A DNA stretch of 64,000 bases, taken from positions 558,001 through 622,000 of the forward strand of contig OY782877.1 in NCBI GenBank assembly GCA_963678445.1, written 5' to 3'. Both the position numbers and the translations under genes were made by a program. Below are positions 1-9,646 of this stretch, piece after piece. This DNA comes from G963678445 sp963678445. GTDB taxonomy: Bacteria; Hydrogenedentota; Hydrogenedentia; Hydrogenedentales; G963678445. The notes under the pieces are model-generated. The model saw nothing but the letters and a program-made list of their open reading frames with translations, was not told where the DNA came from and made no database searches. Positions within the stretch are counted from its first letter, which is position 1. The number at the start of each line of letters is the position of its first letter.

Positions 1-3000
1 ACACTCCCTGAGACGGTTTCGTAATTCAGCGTGTTCGTTGGCGTAAAAATCACTGAGGCGGCATAACTGCCCGCCGACGGTGTAGTCGTTGGTGCGGCAA
101 AGGAAAAGGCGCCAGCGACGGAAGGCGTCCCCCCACTGAGCGTCGAACTATTCAACGCATCCCCATAGGTTATCGCGCTGGCATCCGGCCAGGTTGAAAC
201 AGTAGGAGTAGCCCTATTCACCTGCAACGTTACCGAGCTCGTTATCGTCGCATACAAAGCCGTATCCGTTGGTGTAAACGTCACACTTAATGTTTGCGAA
301 CCCGCGTCCAATACACTTCCTGCGGCAGGCAGATATTCAAAAGCGCCGGGAACGCTGGCAGTAGCATTCAACTGCACTGCACTCAGAGCGACCCCATACG
401 TAATCGCTGCCGGAGTTGCCCATGTGATAACAGGAGATTCTTTTAAGGAAAATGTCTGCTGGCTTCCATAGCGGGTTCCGGCAGCACTTTGTGCGTAGGC
501 CAGGTAGTAATGCACCACCCCCTCTGTTAAACCGCTAATCGTCTTACTAAACGAGCCGGTCCCCCCCGGGTCCGGGGTAATAATCTCTTGCGTGGCGCTA
601 CTCAGGTCGGAGGTGTCCAGCGGACTCGTACCCCAATAAAAACCACGTTCCGTAATGGTCGCGCCCCCTTCCGAATCAACGCGTCCATTTAGTATCGCTG
701 ACGCTGCACTGACATCCGAAGCCACCTCGGTCACCACCTCAGCAGCCGTCAGATTCAACCAGAGCGCATCATTACCACTGGTGTTGGCCACAAAAGCATC
801 CAGGCTTCCATCGTCATCAACATCGCCCAATGCAACACCACGACTTTCCGCTGCACCAAGCGCCTGAGCAGAATCACTAAAAACCGCCGCGCCATCATTC
901 AGCCAAACCGTATTGGCCCCAGACGCATCTGTCACAAAGGCATCCAGATCACCATCCCCGTCAACATCGCCCAGCGCCACATCACTACTAGCGCCACTAC
1001 CAAGATCCTGCACACTATTGCTGAAACTTCCCAACCCGTCATTCAGAAAAACCTGATCTGCCTCGCCGTTATTGGCCCAGAAGATATCCGGCGCGCCATC
1101 CGCATCCAAATCATCCAGCGCCACAGCATTGCAACTATACACACCAAGGCTTTGGCCGGAATCTGTCAATACGCCACTGCCATTATTCAGCCAGAGGACA
1201 TTGGCCTGTGCATAATTACTCACCAGGAAATCCCAATCACCATCAAGATCGACATCGCCCCCGGCAACAGCAGTGCTGGCAGCATTGCCCAAAGTTTGAC
1301 CGGAATCTGAAAAAGCTCCCGCGCCATCATTCAGCCAAAGGACATTACTCTGGTTGTAATTGACGACAAAAACATCCAAATCACCATCCCCGTCCGCATC
1401 CGCTACAGCGGCCGCACGGCCATCAGCAGTGCCAAGGCTCTGTCCAGAATCACTAAAAACCGCGCTTCCATCATTCAACCAAACCTTGTTGGCTTCACCG
1501 GCATTCACCACAAAAGCATCCAAATCCCCATCATCATCAAAGTCACCAAGAACGACATCGCGGCTCTGTGCATTACCCAAGCTCTGCGCAGAATCCGTGA
1601 AAGCCCCCGAGCCATCATTCAGCCACACCGTATTGGCGGCTCCCGCACAAGCGACAAAGGCATCCAAATCGCCGTCACCGTCAAGATCACCCAAAGTCAC
1701 CGCATACGCATCACTCGCTCCCAGGCTCTGCCCCGAATCCGCCAGGATCCCCGAACTCAATTCCGCCACGGAAACGTTGAAAGACCAATAATAGGGAACA
1801 ACATCCACATCTCCAGCATATACCTCCGCCATTATCCGCTGTCCAGCACCAAAGGCAGCACTCGGAGTCAACGTGAGCACATAGGGGTCGGCGCCATCAT
1901 AACTCAGGCTTGCCTGCACACCATTTTGTAGGGGCTGCGCCCCGCTATACAGTTGAAAAATCTTACTGGAGACATCGATAGCACCAAGATCGACATTGAA
2001 CGTTGCGCTGACTGTGGCATCCGTGGCAACCGCCTGTGCATAGGCAGCAGGTTCCGTACTCCGCACCGATGCTTTAAGCTCATAGGCTCCCATATCGACA
2101 ACGCCAACTTGCCGTGCATTTCCATCCAGATCCGTAGCATCCTCCACAACCGCATCATCCCCGGCATCAATACATGGCGATCCCCCTGAAAGCCGCAAAT
2201 CCCCACCAGCCAAATCGACAAACCGTGGATCGGCATCCAGATTACCCGTGCCAGAATAGCCATCCCCAATCAATGAATATGTCACCGTTGTAGTAGCACC
2301 GCCCGCATAAAAATCATCCGGCGTATTTCCCCAAATGATACAATTCGTAATCGTCGGTGCAGGGTCGCTGCTGATAAATATCCCTGCGCCCGCGTTGACA
2401 CTGGCACCGGCCGTATTGCCCGCAAAAACACAATTGCTGATTTCCGCCGCAGATCGATACGTGCCCAATCCGCAAGCGGAATTGGAAATATTCCCAAAAA
2501 AACGGCAATTTCGGATAACCGTTGCTGATTCCGAAAGGAAAATCCCGCCGCCCGAATAACTGGGGTCCGTCTCATTACCCTCGAAAACACAATGATGCAC
2601 CTCACCCGTCGCCAAATAATTATACAGACCTCCCCCGCCAGCGCTTGTCGTATTGTTTAAAAACGTACAATACCCAATAACCGGCGAAGAAGAGGTGTTA
2701 TATACAGCGCCCCCGCGCCCCCCCGTCATCCCCGTGCCCAAGACCGCGTTATCCGTAAAGACACAATGCAATACCGTTGGAGAAACCCCATCATTCACCA
2801 TGCCTGCGCCATGCCCCGTAAGACGCCCCCGCCTAATCGTAAATCCATCGAGCAGCGCATCATCCGCCCCTACAACGCAACGCCGACCATACTCCCCATC
2901 AATATAGGTAAGATTCGTTTCCCAATCCCGATCACTGAGCTGACTGTCGCCTGCCGTGAACCCTCCATAAATATCCACCCCCGACTTCATCGTCAACACG

Positions 3001-3242
3001 GCATCCCCCGCTCCCGTGTAAACCCCTGTCGCCACCCAAACTACATCATCCGCATCCGCCGTAGCCGCATCCACCGCATCCTGGATCAAAGTAAACGCAT
3101 TGCCCCACGAATCTCCCGTAGCGCTTCCCGATGCAGCGGTATCTACAAACCAGGTCGCAGCATTGGCGGAAGAACTAACAAAAACAAAACACAGCCCCAG
3201 ACACAGCAGCCTCATATGCATCAGACAAACGCTCCCCAGCAT
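1..3242 (-). CDS. Giant secreted beta-helix / FG-GAP repeat protein (partial, C-terminus off the left edge)
   Basis: Reading leftward from ATG at 3242 the frame stays open to the window edge in the parts I translated. A hydrophobic signal peptide ends near SSANA. It is followed by a right-handed beta-helix region in the style of polymorphic outer membrane proteins, with repeated 'CIIWGNT'-like turns (about 3100-2150). Next come at least six tandem FG-GAP/VCBS repeats with the LGDVDGDGDLDAF pattern (about 1740-780), then an Fn3-like segment and Ig-like repeats of the AITYGxALS type continuing past position 1. This is a cell-surface or secreted protein, probably for adhesion or carbohydrate binding. 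In-frame ATGs at 3221 and 3215 are alternatives; 3221 has GGGGAG about 10 nt upstream and could be the true start. Confidence 0.85.
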   Translation of the reverse strand, partial: MLGSVCLMHMRLLCLGLCFVFVSSSANAATWFVDTAASGSATGDSWGNAFTLIQDAVDAATADADDVVWVATGVYTGAGDAVLTMKSGVDIYGGFTAGDSQLSDRDWETNLTYIDGEYGRRCVVGADDALLDGFTIRRGRLTGHGAGMVNDGVSPTVLHCVFTDNAVLGTGMTGGRGGAVYNTSSSPVIGYCTFLNNTTSAGGGGLYNYLATGEVHHCVFEGNETDPSYSGGGIFLSESATVIRNCRFFGNISNSACGLGTYRSAAEISNCVFAGNTAGASVNAGAGIFISSDPAPTITNCIIWGNTPDDFYAGGATTTVTYSLIGDGYSGTGNLDADPRFVDLAGGDLRLSGGSPCIDAGDDAVVEDATDLDGNARQVGVVDMGAYELKASVRSTEPAAYAQAVATDATVSATFNVDLGAIDVSSKIFQLYSGAQPLQNGVQASLSYDGADPYVLTLTPSAAFGAGQRIMAEVYAGDVDVVPYYWSFNVSVAELSSGILADSGQSLGASDAYAVTLGDLDGDGDLDAFVACAGAANTVWLNDGSGAFTDSAQSLGNAQSRDVVLGDFDDDGDLDAFVVNAGEANKVWLNDGSAVFSDSGQSLGTADGRAAAVADADGDGDLDVFVVNYNQSNVLWLNDGAGAFSDSGQTLGNAASTAVAGGDVDLDGDWDFLVSNYAQANVLWLNNGSGVLTDSGQSLGVYSCNAVALDDLDADGAPDIFWANNGEADQVFLNDGLGSFSNSVQDLGSGASSDVALGDVDGDGDLDAFVTDASGANTVWLNDGAAVFSDSAQALGAAESRGVALGDVDDDGSLDAFVANTSGNDALWLNLTAAEVVTEVASDVSAASAILNGRVDSEGGATITERGFYWGTSPLDTSDLSSATQEIITPDPGGTGSFSKTISGLTEGVVHYYLAYAQSAAGTRYGSQQTFSLKESPVITWATPAAITYGVALSAVQLNATASVPGAFEYLPAAGSVLDAGSQTLSVTFTPTDTALYATITSSVTLQVNRATPTVSTWPDASAITYGDALNSSTLSGGTPSVAGAFSFAAPTTTPSAGSYAASVIFTPTNTLNYETVSGS

Positions 3243-3525
3243 GATTAAATTTGCTCACTTTTTTACTTAAAAGATAATCTCAAACCGAGGGGATGCCATC
3301 CGTTGCGTCATCGTATTGGCATATCCCACGTATGGATACCGTTGACTTTCCGCCTTTTCTATAATAAAAGTAAAAATTAGTATACTCAATCTCCCTAAAA
3401 GGGTCAAGTATTGATACAGCGGTGGTATACATCTTCTAGGTAATTTTTGCCTGCAGCACGTAAGCAGCGCTGTTCGAATTCACAGGTGCATACACAAAAA
3501 ACAACCATGGCGTTGGTGAAGATAA
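3243..3525. other. AT-rich intergenic region upstream of the beta-helix gene
   Basis: I see no gene here. It lies between the divergently placed start of the giant secreted protein and the terminator of tRNA-Ala. AT-rich stretches around 3355-3400 could hold the promoter of the secreted-protein gene, but no hexamer pair is convincing. Confidence 0.4.
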
Positions 3526-3530
3526 ACAAA

Positions 3531-3563
3531 ATGCTCCCTCGGAGAAAATCTCCGAAGGAGCAT
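3531..3563 (-). terminator. Rho-independent terminator after tRNA-Ala
   Basis: Inverted repeat: atgctccctcggag and ctccgaaggagcat around a 5-nt loop, with a T-rich tail when read on the minus strand. It lies 16 nt beyond the CCA end of tRNA-Ala. The plus-strand side also ends in five T, so it may act in both directions. Confidence 0.8.
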
Positions 3564-3578
3564 TTTTACAAACAAATT

Positions 3579-3654
<76 letters not shown>

Positions 3655-3821
3655 AAAACGGTCGGTAGTATAGCAGGGGACATCCTGTATGTCAAGAGCT
3701 ATCTTCGCTTCTTGCCCTGTTTCCACGGCATTTGACGAAAAAGACGTTCTTTATCCGCTGATTGGAAACGTCACGCCTGCTTTCTTCTATTATACAGGTT
3801 CTGCAGGACATCTCGCCCGGC

Positions 3822-4670
3822 TTATTCCCCTAATATAAATTTGACGAAGACCGGATAATGATCCGATGGATAGCGTCCATCCTCATTGTCCAAAACGGTC
3901 TCACAAGATACCGGCTTCACCGGACCACGATGAAGAATCCAGTCGATACGTTTATCACTGTTCGGCTCCGGCGCTTTAAAAGCGCCCCAGGTAACCGCAG
4001 GTCCTATCTTCTTCTCTGCGCTGAGCCGTGCATCCTTAAAGCCCTCCTTCTGAAAGACTTTCCACGGTTCAGAGGATTCAGCCTCAGCGTTGAAGTCACC
4101 GGTCACAATTACCGGATACTTTTTCGCGGCATCATTCCCGCGTGCGGCAAGCAAGTGCGCGCTCTGCACACGCGCCTCTTCCCCTCGATGGTCAAAGTGC
4201 GTGTTGAAAAAATAAAAGCGCTGCTGGGTTTCGGGGTGGTAAAACAGCACCCACGAGGCCATGCGGGTAAGACTGGAATCCCATGAGACCGAACCGGGGA
4301 TATCTGGATGCTCGGAAAGCCAGAAATGTCCCGACTGTAGCGGCACCAGCGAATCATAGCGACATAGAATCGCCGTCATTTCACCGCTTCCATCGGCATC
4401 GCGTCCAATCCCAATCCAGCGATATTCGGGCAATCTCTTGACAATGTATTGAACCTGAAAACGGAGGCATTCCTGAAGGCCAACAACATCGGGATTAAAC
4501 TTCTCGATGGTCTCCACCAGAAGAGCACGCCGATGCGGCCAGGCATTTTCCCCATCACGCGCCGTTCCATACCGAATATTAAAACTTATTACATTGAGAG
4601 GTGTTTCGGCAAAGGTCGCCCCCATGATGCTCAGCATACCGGCCAGAAAACACATTACTACTCTACTCAT
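3822..4670 (-). CDS. Secreted endonuclease/exonuclease/phosphatase (EEP) family hydrolase
   Basis: A 282-residue protein with an N-terminal signal peptide ending near ATFAE. The EEP fold signatures appear in order: SFNIRYG (Asn), VGLQE (metal-binding Glu), NTHFDHRG, VIVTGDFNAE (Asp/Asn) and the C-terminal SDHYPV with catalytic His. Family members cleave phosphodiester or phosphomonoester bonds, including secreted nucleases and phosphoinositide-like phosphatases; the substrate here cannot be read from sequence. The start ATG overlaps the upstream gene's stop as ATGA, so the two are translationally coupled. Confidence 0.9.
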   Translation of the reverse strand: MSRVVMCFLAGMLSIMGATFAETPLNVISFNIRYGTARDGENAWPHRRALLVETIEKFNPDVVGLQECLRFQVQYIVKRLPEYRWIGIGRDADGSGEMTAILCRYDSLVPLQSGHFWLSEHPDIPGSVSWDSSLTRMASWVLFYHPETQQRFYFFNTHFDHRGEEARVQSAHLLAARGNDAAKKYPVIVTGDFNAEAESSEPWKVFQKEGFKDARLSAEKKIGPAVTWGAFKAPEPNSDKRIDWILHRGPVKPVSCETVLDNEDGRYPSDHYPVFVKFILGE

Positions 4671-5086
4671 TTCAAACCTTCCTGTTCCTTTTCAGTCAAT
4701 TCCTTGCGCACAAAACCCAGTCGGGCGGAGGAACCATCCGGATTTTTCCATGTGTACCACACGGTTACAGACGGCTGAGTATATCCTGGGATACCATCAT
4801 CAAATTCACTGTGTGTTTCTGATTCCGGATCGACGATAATCTGCAACACCTGTTGCAGTGTCATTCCAGAACGTAGCGAATCAAACTCCGCCTTGGTAAT
4901 GAGTGGCTCCTCCTCGGGTTCAGGCTCAGGAGGAGGCGGGGGCGGGGGCAATTCTTCGGGTAACGACTCAGGGGGCGTAGGCGGAGGAACAGTAGAAGTC
5001 GAACGCGACAGTGCAATAAGTACCACGATGGCTATAACCACAATCAGGCCAGCAACAGCCCAAAGAATGCTTTTTGAAGTCACCAT
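4667..5086 (-). CDS. Small membrane-anchored protein with proline-rich linker and SmpA/BLIP-like C-terminal domain
   Basis: Start placed at ATG 5086, which has AAAGGAG nine nucleotides upstream; the frame is open further 5' but without a ribosome site. The 139-residue protein has one N-terminal transmembrane helix (AVAGLIVVIAIVVLIAL), a proline/glutamate-rich linker, and a small C-terminal domain. Its phrase FDSLRSGMTLQQVLQII resembles the DUF3862/SmpA-like fold, which occurs in envelope proteins and BLIP-type inhibitors. It overlaps the EEP nuclease gene by ATGA. The coupling suggests a related envelope role, which is inference. Confidence 0.75.
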   Translation of the reverse strand: MVTSKSILWAVAGLIVVIAIVVLIALSRSTSTVPPPTPPESLPEELPPPPPPPEPEPEEEPLITKAEFDSLRSGMTLQQVLQIIVDPESETHSEFDDGIPGYTQPSVTVWYTWKNPDGSSARLGFVRKELTEKEQEGLK

Positions 5087-5478
5087 ACAACAATGCTCCT
5101 TTAATTTTGCTAGTTTAACACACTTTGAAACAGCGATGCACAAAGATTCTGACTGTTTCAGGGGTGGAAAAACGTGGCAGCGCAATGCTAGTGACTAAAA
5201 GGAGCAAACGATTGCGATTGGGGTGGCTGAGGCGGTAGATGCTATTCGGGGAAGCATGTGAGAGGCTGTACATCGAAGGTCAAACAAGGACGCGTACGCT
5301 AAAGATCTTTGGCGGGACGGACTATTGGCGCAACACTTCCCCTTATACTTAACTCCCCTCCTTCAAAGAAGAGAGGGGAGATTTAACACCGACGCTTATT
5401 CTCATGTTGAAACGCCCTTTAGGGCAGTTCAACGCTGTTGAGATTTCGAAATCTCAGCATTCCAAAACAATTCGGGGT
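5087..5478. other. Intergenic region with two hairpins downstream of dxs
   Basis: I see no gene. It contains gttgaaacgccctttagggc...gttcaac (5407-5432) and the 18-bp perfect palindrome tgagatttcgaaatctca (5439-5456). Both lie within 75 nt after the dxs stop codon. Neither has a proper T tract, so they may be repeat palindromes or RNA 3'-end stabilisers more than classical terminators. A further imperfect hairpin is at 5354-5382. Confidence 0.5.
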
Positions 5479-7392
5479 TTACTTAGCAATATGGGATAAC
5501 CGTTGCTGCAAAAAGCCTTGCGCTGCTTTCGCCAAGCCTTCCGCATCCAGTTGATGGGCCTTCAACTGTTGCTCCCGGGTTCCCTGTTCACTGAATACAT
5601 CGGGGATACCTATACGGTACAATTGCAAACGTTCCAGTTGCCCACTGTTGGCGCAATATTCCATTACCGCAGACCCAAAGCCGCCCTCAAGCGCATTCTC
5701 CTCCACGGTAATCAGCGGACGATCCAGGAGGGAATCGATAAGCTTTGTATCCAGGGGCTTAATAAAACGGGCATCAGCGACACCAACGGAAAAACCTTCT
5801 GCCGCAAGCGTTGCCGCTGCGTCCAGACACGCCTGCGTGCACGGCCCTGTAACAAGAAAGGTTGCATCATTCCCCGTGCGCAATACCTCGCCACGGGTCA
5901 CATCCCGATTTTCAGTAGCACCAATGACAGGGGCCTTACAGCGCCCATACCGAATCGCTACAGGGCGTCCCTGTTCAAGAGCCCACTGCAGCATCAATTT
6001 CAAATCCAGGGCATCCCGTGGCGCCAACACATCCAGATTGGGCACGGAACGCAAGAACGACAGATCAAAGGTCCCATTTTGTGTAGGACTATCCTCGCCC
6101 ACCAGACCAGCACGGTCCAACGCCAAAACAACCGGAAGATTCTGGATGCACACATCGTGAATGATCTGATCATAGCTGCGTTGCAAAAAGGTAGAGTAAA
6201 TCGCAGCTACAGGACGCATCCCGCGAATCGCCATACCTGCCGCCAAGGTAACCGCATGCTGCTCGCAGATACCAACATCAAAAAAACGTTCTGGGAAATG
6301 CTTTTCAAACTCCGACAAGCCCGTGCCCGTAGGCATTGCCGCGGTAATCCCCAGCACACGCTCATCCTCATTTCCAGCCGCTACCATTGCCTCAGCAAAA
6401 GCTTCTGTAAAACTCTGCGCCCGACTGGATTCTGCCCCAGGCGCCTCCACCTTACCAGGCACCGCATCCCCTTCAACATCAGCGGGAAATACACTCTGCG
6501 GTTTCACCCCATGATACGCCAGCGGGTCCTCTTCCGCAGCCTTGAGCCCCTTTCCCTTTTCCGTGCGGCAATGTAAAAATATAGGCCCCTTCATCTCCTT
6601 CAACTTCGACAAACACTCGATCAGCAACGGCAAATCATGTCCATCAATCGGCCCAATATAATTAAAGCCAAGCTCCTGGAAAAAAGCGCCCTTAGTGATA
6701 AAGCCCTTAACAGATTTCTCCAGATCCTGAATGGTCTTCGTCATGCGGTCGCCCAACAGACGCTTGGCAAAACTACCCGCATCTTCCTTGGCCCGTTTAT
6801 ACGGCGACGCCATAATCAAACGATTAAACACACGCGCCAAGGCCCCCGTATTGGGTGAGATAGACATTTCATTGTCATTGAGAATGACCAGCATATCCTT
6901 ACCCAAATGCCCTGCATGCAACAACCCCTCAATAGCCATCCCCCCCGTCATCGCCCCATCCCCAATCAACGCCAGCACCTTATACTCCTCCTGGGCCAAA
7001 TCACGGGCAACCGCCATACCCAACGCCGCCGAAATCGATGTAGAACTATGTCCCGTACCAAAACAATCGTACTTACTTTCCGAAACCTTGGGATAACCGC
7101 TGATTCCCCCCTGTTTACGAATCGTATCAAAACACGCCCGCCGCTCCGTCAAAAGCTTATGCGCATAACACTGGTGGCCCACATCCCACACCAACTGATC
7201 CACCCCTATGTCAAAAACATAGTGGCACGCCACCGTCAACTCAACCACCCCCAACGGAGAGGCCAAATGACCGCCATTCTGATTTACAACCGTAATAATG
7301 CGCTCCCGAAGCTCCTCACAAAGAACTTCCAACTGCGACAAAGAAAGCGCCTTCAAATCTTTCGGAGAATTTATAGTATCTAGTAACATCAT
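5479..7392 (-). CDS. dxs: 1-deoxy-D-xylulose-5-phosphate synthase
   Basis: A 637-residue protein, the normal length for DXS. It catalyses the thiamine-diphosphate-dependent condensation of pyruvate and glyceraldehyde 3-phosphate, the first step of the MEP isoprenoid pathway. Visible signatures are the N-terminal GHQCYAHKLLT region, the ThDP/metal motif GDGAMTGGMAIEGL...LNDNEMSISPNTG, the GPIDGHD segment, and the transketolase pyrimidine-binding and C-terminal domains (GICEQHAVTLAAGMA, DRAGLVGEDSPTQNG). It stands alone as a gene; two ATGs abut at the start. A structured ~99-nt repeat lies about 120-240 nt upstream. Confidence 0.97.
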   Translation of the reverse strand: MMLLDTINSPKDLKALSLSQLEVLCEELRERIITVVNQNGGHLASPLGVVELTVACHYVFDIGVDQLVWDVGHQCYAHKLLTERRACFDTIRKQGGISGYPKVSESKYDCFGTGHSSTSISAALGMAVARDLAQEEYKVLALIGDGAMTGGMAIEGLLHAGHLGKDMLVILNDNEMSISPNTGALARVFNRLIMASPYKRAKEDAGSFAKRLLGDRMTKTIQDLEKSVKGFITKGAFFQELGFNYIGPIDGHDLPLLIECLSKLKEMKGPIFLHCRTEKGKGLKAAEEDPLAYHGVKPQSVFPADVEGDAVPGKVEAPGAESSRAQSFTEAFAEAMVAAGNEDERVLGITAAMPTGTGLSEFEKHFPERFFDVGICEQHAVTLAAGMAIRGMRPVAAIYSTFLQRSYDQIIHDVCIQNLPVVLALDRAGLVGEDSPTQNGTFDLSFLRSVPNLDVLAPRDALDLKLMLQWALEQGRPVAIRYGRCKAPVIGATENRDVTRGEVLRTGNDATFLVTGPCTQACLDAAATLAAEGFSVGVADARFIKPLDTKLIDSLLDRPLITVEENALEGGFGSAVMEYCANSGQLERLQLYRIGIPDVFSEQGTREQQLKAHQLDAEGLAKAAQGFLQQRLSHIAK

Positions 7393-7513
7393 AATATAAA
7401 ACGAGTTAGCGCCCCGAATCTAAAAGGCGCCCCAAAAAAGAGCACCTGCTATAGTTTCAGGAGGCACAAAAAACACCTATTATTTAAGGGCCATTAAACC
7501 ACCCTGCTGACAG

Positions 7514-7632
7514 ACACTGCAAAAGTTGTCACAAAAAACAAACTTGCTTCTGTCAGGGATAGTCAGGACCATACATATCACCAGTGGCGCTAGCCACTTG
7601 CCTATAGCCCCTGGACCGCTTTAGTGACCAAA
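7514..7632 (-). repeat. Dispersed ~99-nt structured repeat, diverged copy upstream of dxs
   Basis: Read on the minus strand it follows the family pattern: GTCACTAAAGCGGTCCAGG..., a variant middle hairpin (gtggctagcgccac), GGTCCTGACTATCCCTGAC, then the tail GTTTTTTGTGACAACTTTTGCAG. The middle section is longer than in the standard unit. Confidence 0.65.
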
Positions 7633-7776
7633 AAAACAAATAGCAACAAACACCACCTTAGTATAGCACAGCCCACCACAAAACAGCATCCCCACCAAGG
7701 AACCACGCAAAGGATATTTATCGCAAAACATCCTTCCCTATCAACTACAGAAAATCACTGTCAACACACGCTATTA

Positions 7777-7815
7777 TCTCCCTCCCCACGGAGGACTGTG
7801 GGGACGAGCAAAACA
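7777..7815. repeat. Palindromic repeat cctccccacggaggactgtggggacg
   Basis: Imperfect palindrome, a GC-richer relative of the cgttcccacggtcctccgtgggaacg element at 33.7 and 35.4 kb. The ~40 nt on its left resemble those left of the copy at 8501-8530 (catcaattacaaaaaattactg), so a longer ~75-bp unit is repeated. Confidence 0.6.
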
Positions 7816-7875
7816 AGCCTTATTAACTCTACAAGCACAACTTTTCCCAAGCATGCTAGGGCTCGATTGTCAATC

Positions 7876-8388
7876 CTATGGGAGTTCTCTAACGTTGGAA
7901 ATCAATATCGACGGTATTTTTCCCTTATCAGGCAAATCATTCATACAAATATACGAAAATGAGGCACACTCCGAGATTAAAACCGCTAGACATCCAAGGA
8001 TACAATGAAGTATAGCTGATCCCCCACTTAGAGAATCGAAATATTTTTCGATAGCTACTTGCAACGGCATATAGCAGCTTTCAAAATCCACTGTATGTTT
8101 AGCACCTCTTAATGCTTCATAAGATGTGACAAAAATCGACTCTTCACTCTTGTGTTGTCTTAGAAAAGTCAAAAGCGCCGTCGTGAAGGGGAGCCCTGCC
8201 GTAAGCTGTGTGAGCACAATCCTTTTCTCCAGTTTCAAATCATGTCCCAGTCCATGATCCACAAGTTTCAAGAATTTACTCCGATGCTTTATGGAGTCAT
8301 ACTTCAATAACTCAAGATAACGCCTTCTTTTTTCTTTTTGAACAAATGCCCTCAGAAATTCATTCTCGACTTCTACCAGACGATTCAT
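7876..8388 (-). CDS. Hypothetical protein, 170 residues, repeat-flanked
   Basis: I do not recognise this family. The protein starts with a charged helix (VENEFLRAFVQKEKRRRYLELL) and ends with a hydrophobic cysteine-containing segment (GGSAILHCILGCLAVLISECASF) that could be membrane-associated. AAAGGAG stands 10 nt before the ATG. Palindromic repeats flank it on both sides, and the next gene on the same strand is another small orphan. The AT-rich composition differs from dxs and rplS, which suggests acquired DNA. A polymorphic-toxin immunity role is possible but not demonstrated. Confidence 0.6.
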   Translation of the reverse strand: MNRLVEVENEFLRAFVQKEKRRRYLELLKYDSIKHRSKFLKLVDHGLGHDLKLEKRIVLTQLTAGLPFTTALLTFLRQHKSEESIFVTSYEALRGAKHTVDFESCYMPLQVAIEKYFDSLSGGSAILHCILGCLAVLISECASFSYICMNDLPDKGKIPSILISNVRELP

Positions 8389-8500
8389 ATTAGCCCATCT
8401 CCTTTGTCGACAGTACTATACGCACGCGTAAAGTCGCGGAGCCGCAAAACGGGGTTTCTCCATCAATTACAAAAAATTACTGCTCTATGCATGCTACTGT

Positions 8501-8532
8501 ATGCCTCCCCACGAAGGAGCGTGGGGACGGAA
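8501..8532. repeat. Palindromic repeat cctccccacgaaggagcgtggggacg
   Basis: Second copy of the GC-rich palindrome family, located between two small orphan genes. The 40 nt to its left are similar to those left of the 7777-7815 copy. Confidence 0.6.
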
Positions 8533-8539
8533 AAGAAAA

Positions 8540-8911
8540 TCATATATCTAATCCATGTGTTTCTATGGCTTTCATCATTAATTCTGTAAATGTATATGTT
8601 GTTGGATCAAGGGACAGATATGGAGCAAGCGTACTCAATAGATAATGACGAAACTCTTCTTCATTGGGTTTTGTACCCGGAGCCCTTGCCAAAACAACAA
8701 CCCCACGTCTACCTCTTGAAAACCACCCCTTCTTCTTTTCGTTATCTCTAACCAGAAGCTCAATCGGGCATGCTTTACTATCAAAACATCTATTGATATC
8801 TGCATCGCTTTCAATGCTTTCAGGCTCGAGATAAGCTTCTGCTATTTTTACGGTCCGAAATATACTTAGACAACATGGACCTTCGAAAAAGAATATGGGG
8901 GGAGTAATCAT
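8540..8911 (-). CDS. Hypothetical small protein resembling the 'EG-DLSIF-SVE-AE-YLEP' family
   Basis: A 123-residue soluble protein. The N-terminal pattern (PPIFFFEG...LSIFRTVKIAEAYLEPESIE) resembles small proteobacterial and PVC orphans reading 'FEG-DLsvF-SVE-AE-yLEPiDv', which often sit next to toxin or accessory genes. I infer an immunity- or accessory-type protein; the biochemical function is unknown. The ribosome-binding site is weak (GGGATAG). It lies upstream of the other orphan on the same strand, with a palindromic repeat between them. Confidence 0.6.
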   Translation of the reverse strand: MITPPIFFFEGPCCLSIFRTVKIAEAYLEPESIESDADINRCFDSKACPIELLVRDNEKKKGWFSRGRRGVVVLARAPGTKPNEEEFRHYLLSTLAPYLSLDPTTYTFTELMMKAIETHGLDI

Positions 8912-9576
8912 CAGAATCTATCCCAAAAACTTTTGTCACACCTTTTTCCCAAGGCGCTAACGCTTGAATCCTTGTCCCTCAGGGAAAGGAGACATTGATG
9001 GCCGCAATACCAATGCATGTATTTGACTTGTGGATAATTTATCGAATTCCCAAATGGTGCAACTCGAAAATCGTCAGCAGACTTGAACTCCTTGCCATCA
9101 CGTACTGACGAACTATAATAGAAAGCAAAGAATCAAAGTAACATCAACGCAGCTACCTATGGAGAACTAGAAATTCGCTATATCCATTTTCGCTGAATAT
9201 ACAACAACGGACGTACGAATAGTTCTGCTAATATAATCCCATAAAACATCGCAAGCAAGACACGGAAAAAATCTACTGCAATCCATGAAGCGGTCCAGCG
9301 ACCGCAAGCAATAGGTATGATCCTTGACATGCGTAGGCGCAGCAAAAATTCTGCTTTTTATGGAAGTCTTTCAGATTTTATCCATTAACGTATTAAGGCG
9401 CGGTCAATCGCTTCGATTAAGGCAACAAGCCCCCCACTCAAATATGCAACGCGAAGCATTTCCTTGCCAATAAAAACATTAACAGTACAGACAACTAATA
9501 TATATGATTATAGCTCAACCAGCCAAAAATAAACCATACATAGCACTCTTTCCCTTGTGGGTAGATATAGACACAC
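8912..9576. other. Long intergenic region with a structured-repeat copy
   Basis: About 660 nt without a convincing gene; it is AT-rich with many stops in all frames. The only structure I recognise is the ~99-nt repeat at 9288-9382. The remainder may be decayed accessory DNA. Confidence 0.5.
9288..9382 (+). repeat. Dispersed ~99-nt structured repeat copy
   Basis: Starts with aagcggtccagcgaccgcaa (a perfect 6-bp stem and 4-nt loop), continues GCAATAGGTATGATCCTTGACATG and ends with the family tail TTTTTATGGAAGTCTTTCAGATTTT. The middle hairpin is degenerate. Confidence 0.75.
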
Positions 9577-9581
9577 CAAAA

Positions 9582-9612
9582 CGCCGGGAAAGGAACGATA
9601 CCTTTCCCGGCG
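9582..9612 (-). terminator. Rho-independent terminator after rplS
   Basis: A perfect 12-bp stem cgccgggaaagg/cctttcccggcg with a 7-nt loop, followed on the minus strand by GTTTTGG. It lies 34 nt past the rplS stop codon and ends the ffh-rplS cluster. Confidence 0.85.
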
Positions 9613-9646
9613 CAACATTCTACTCAAAGTAGTAGCGGGCGGAAAA

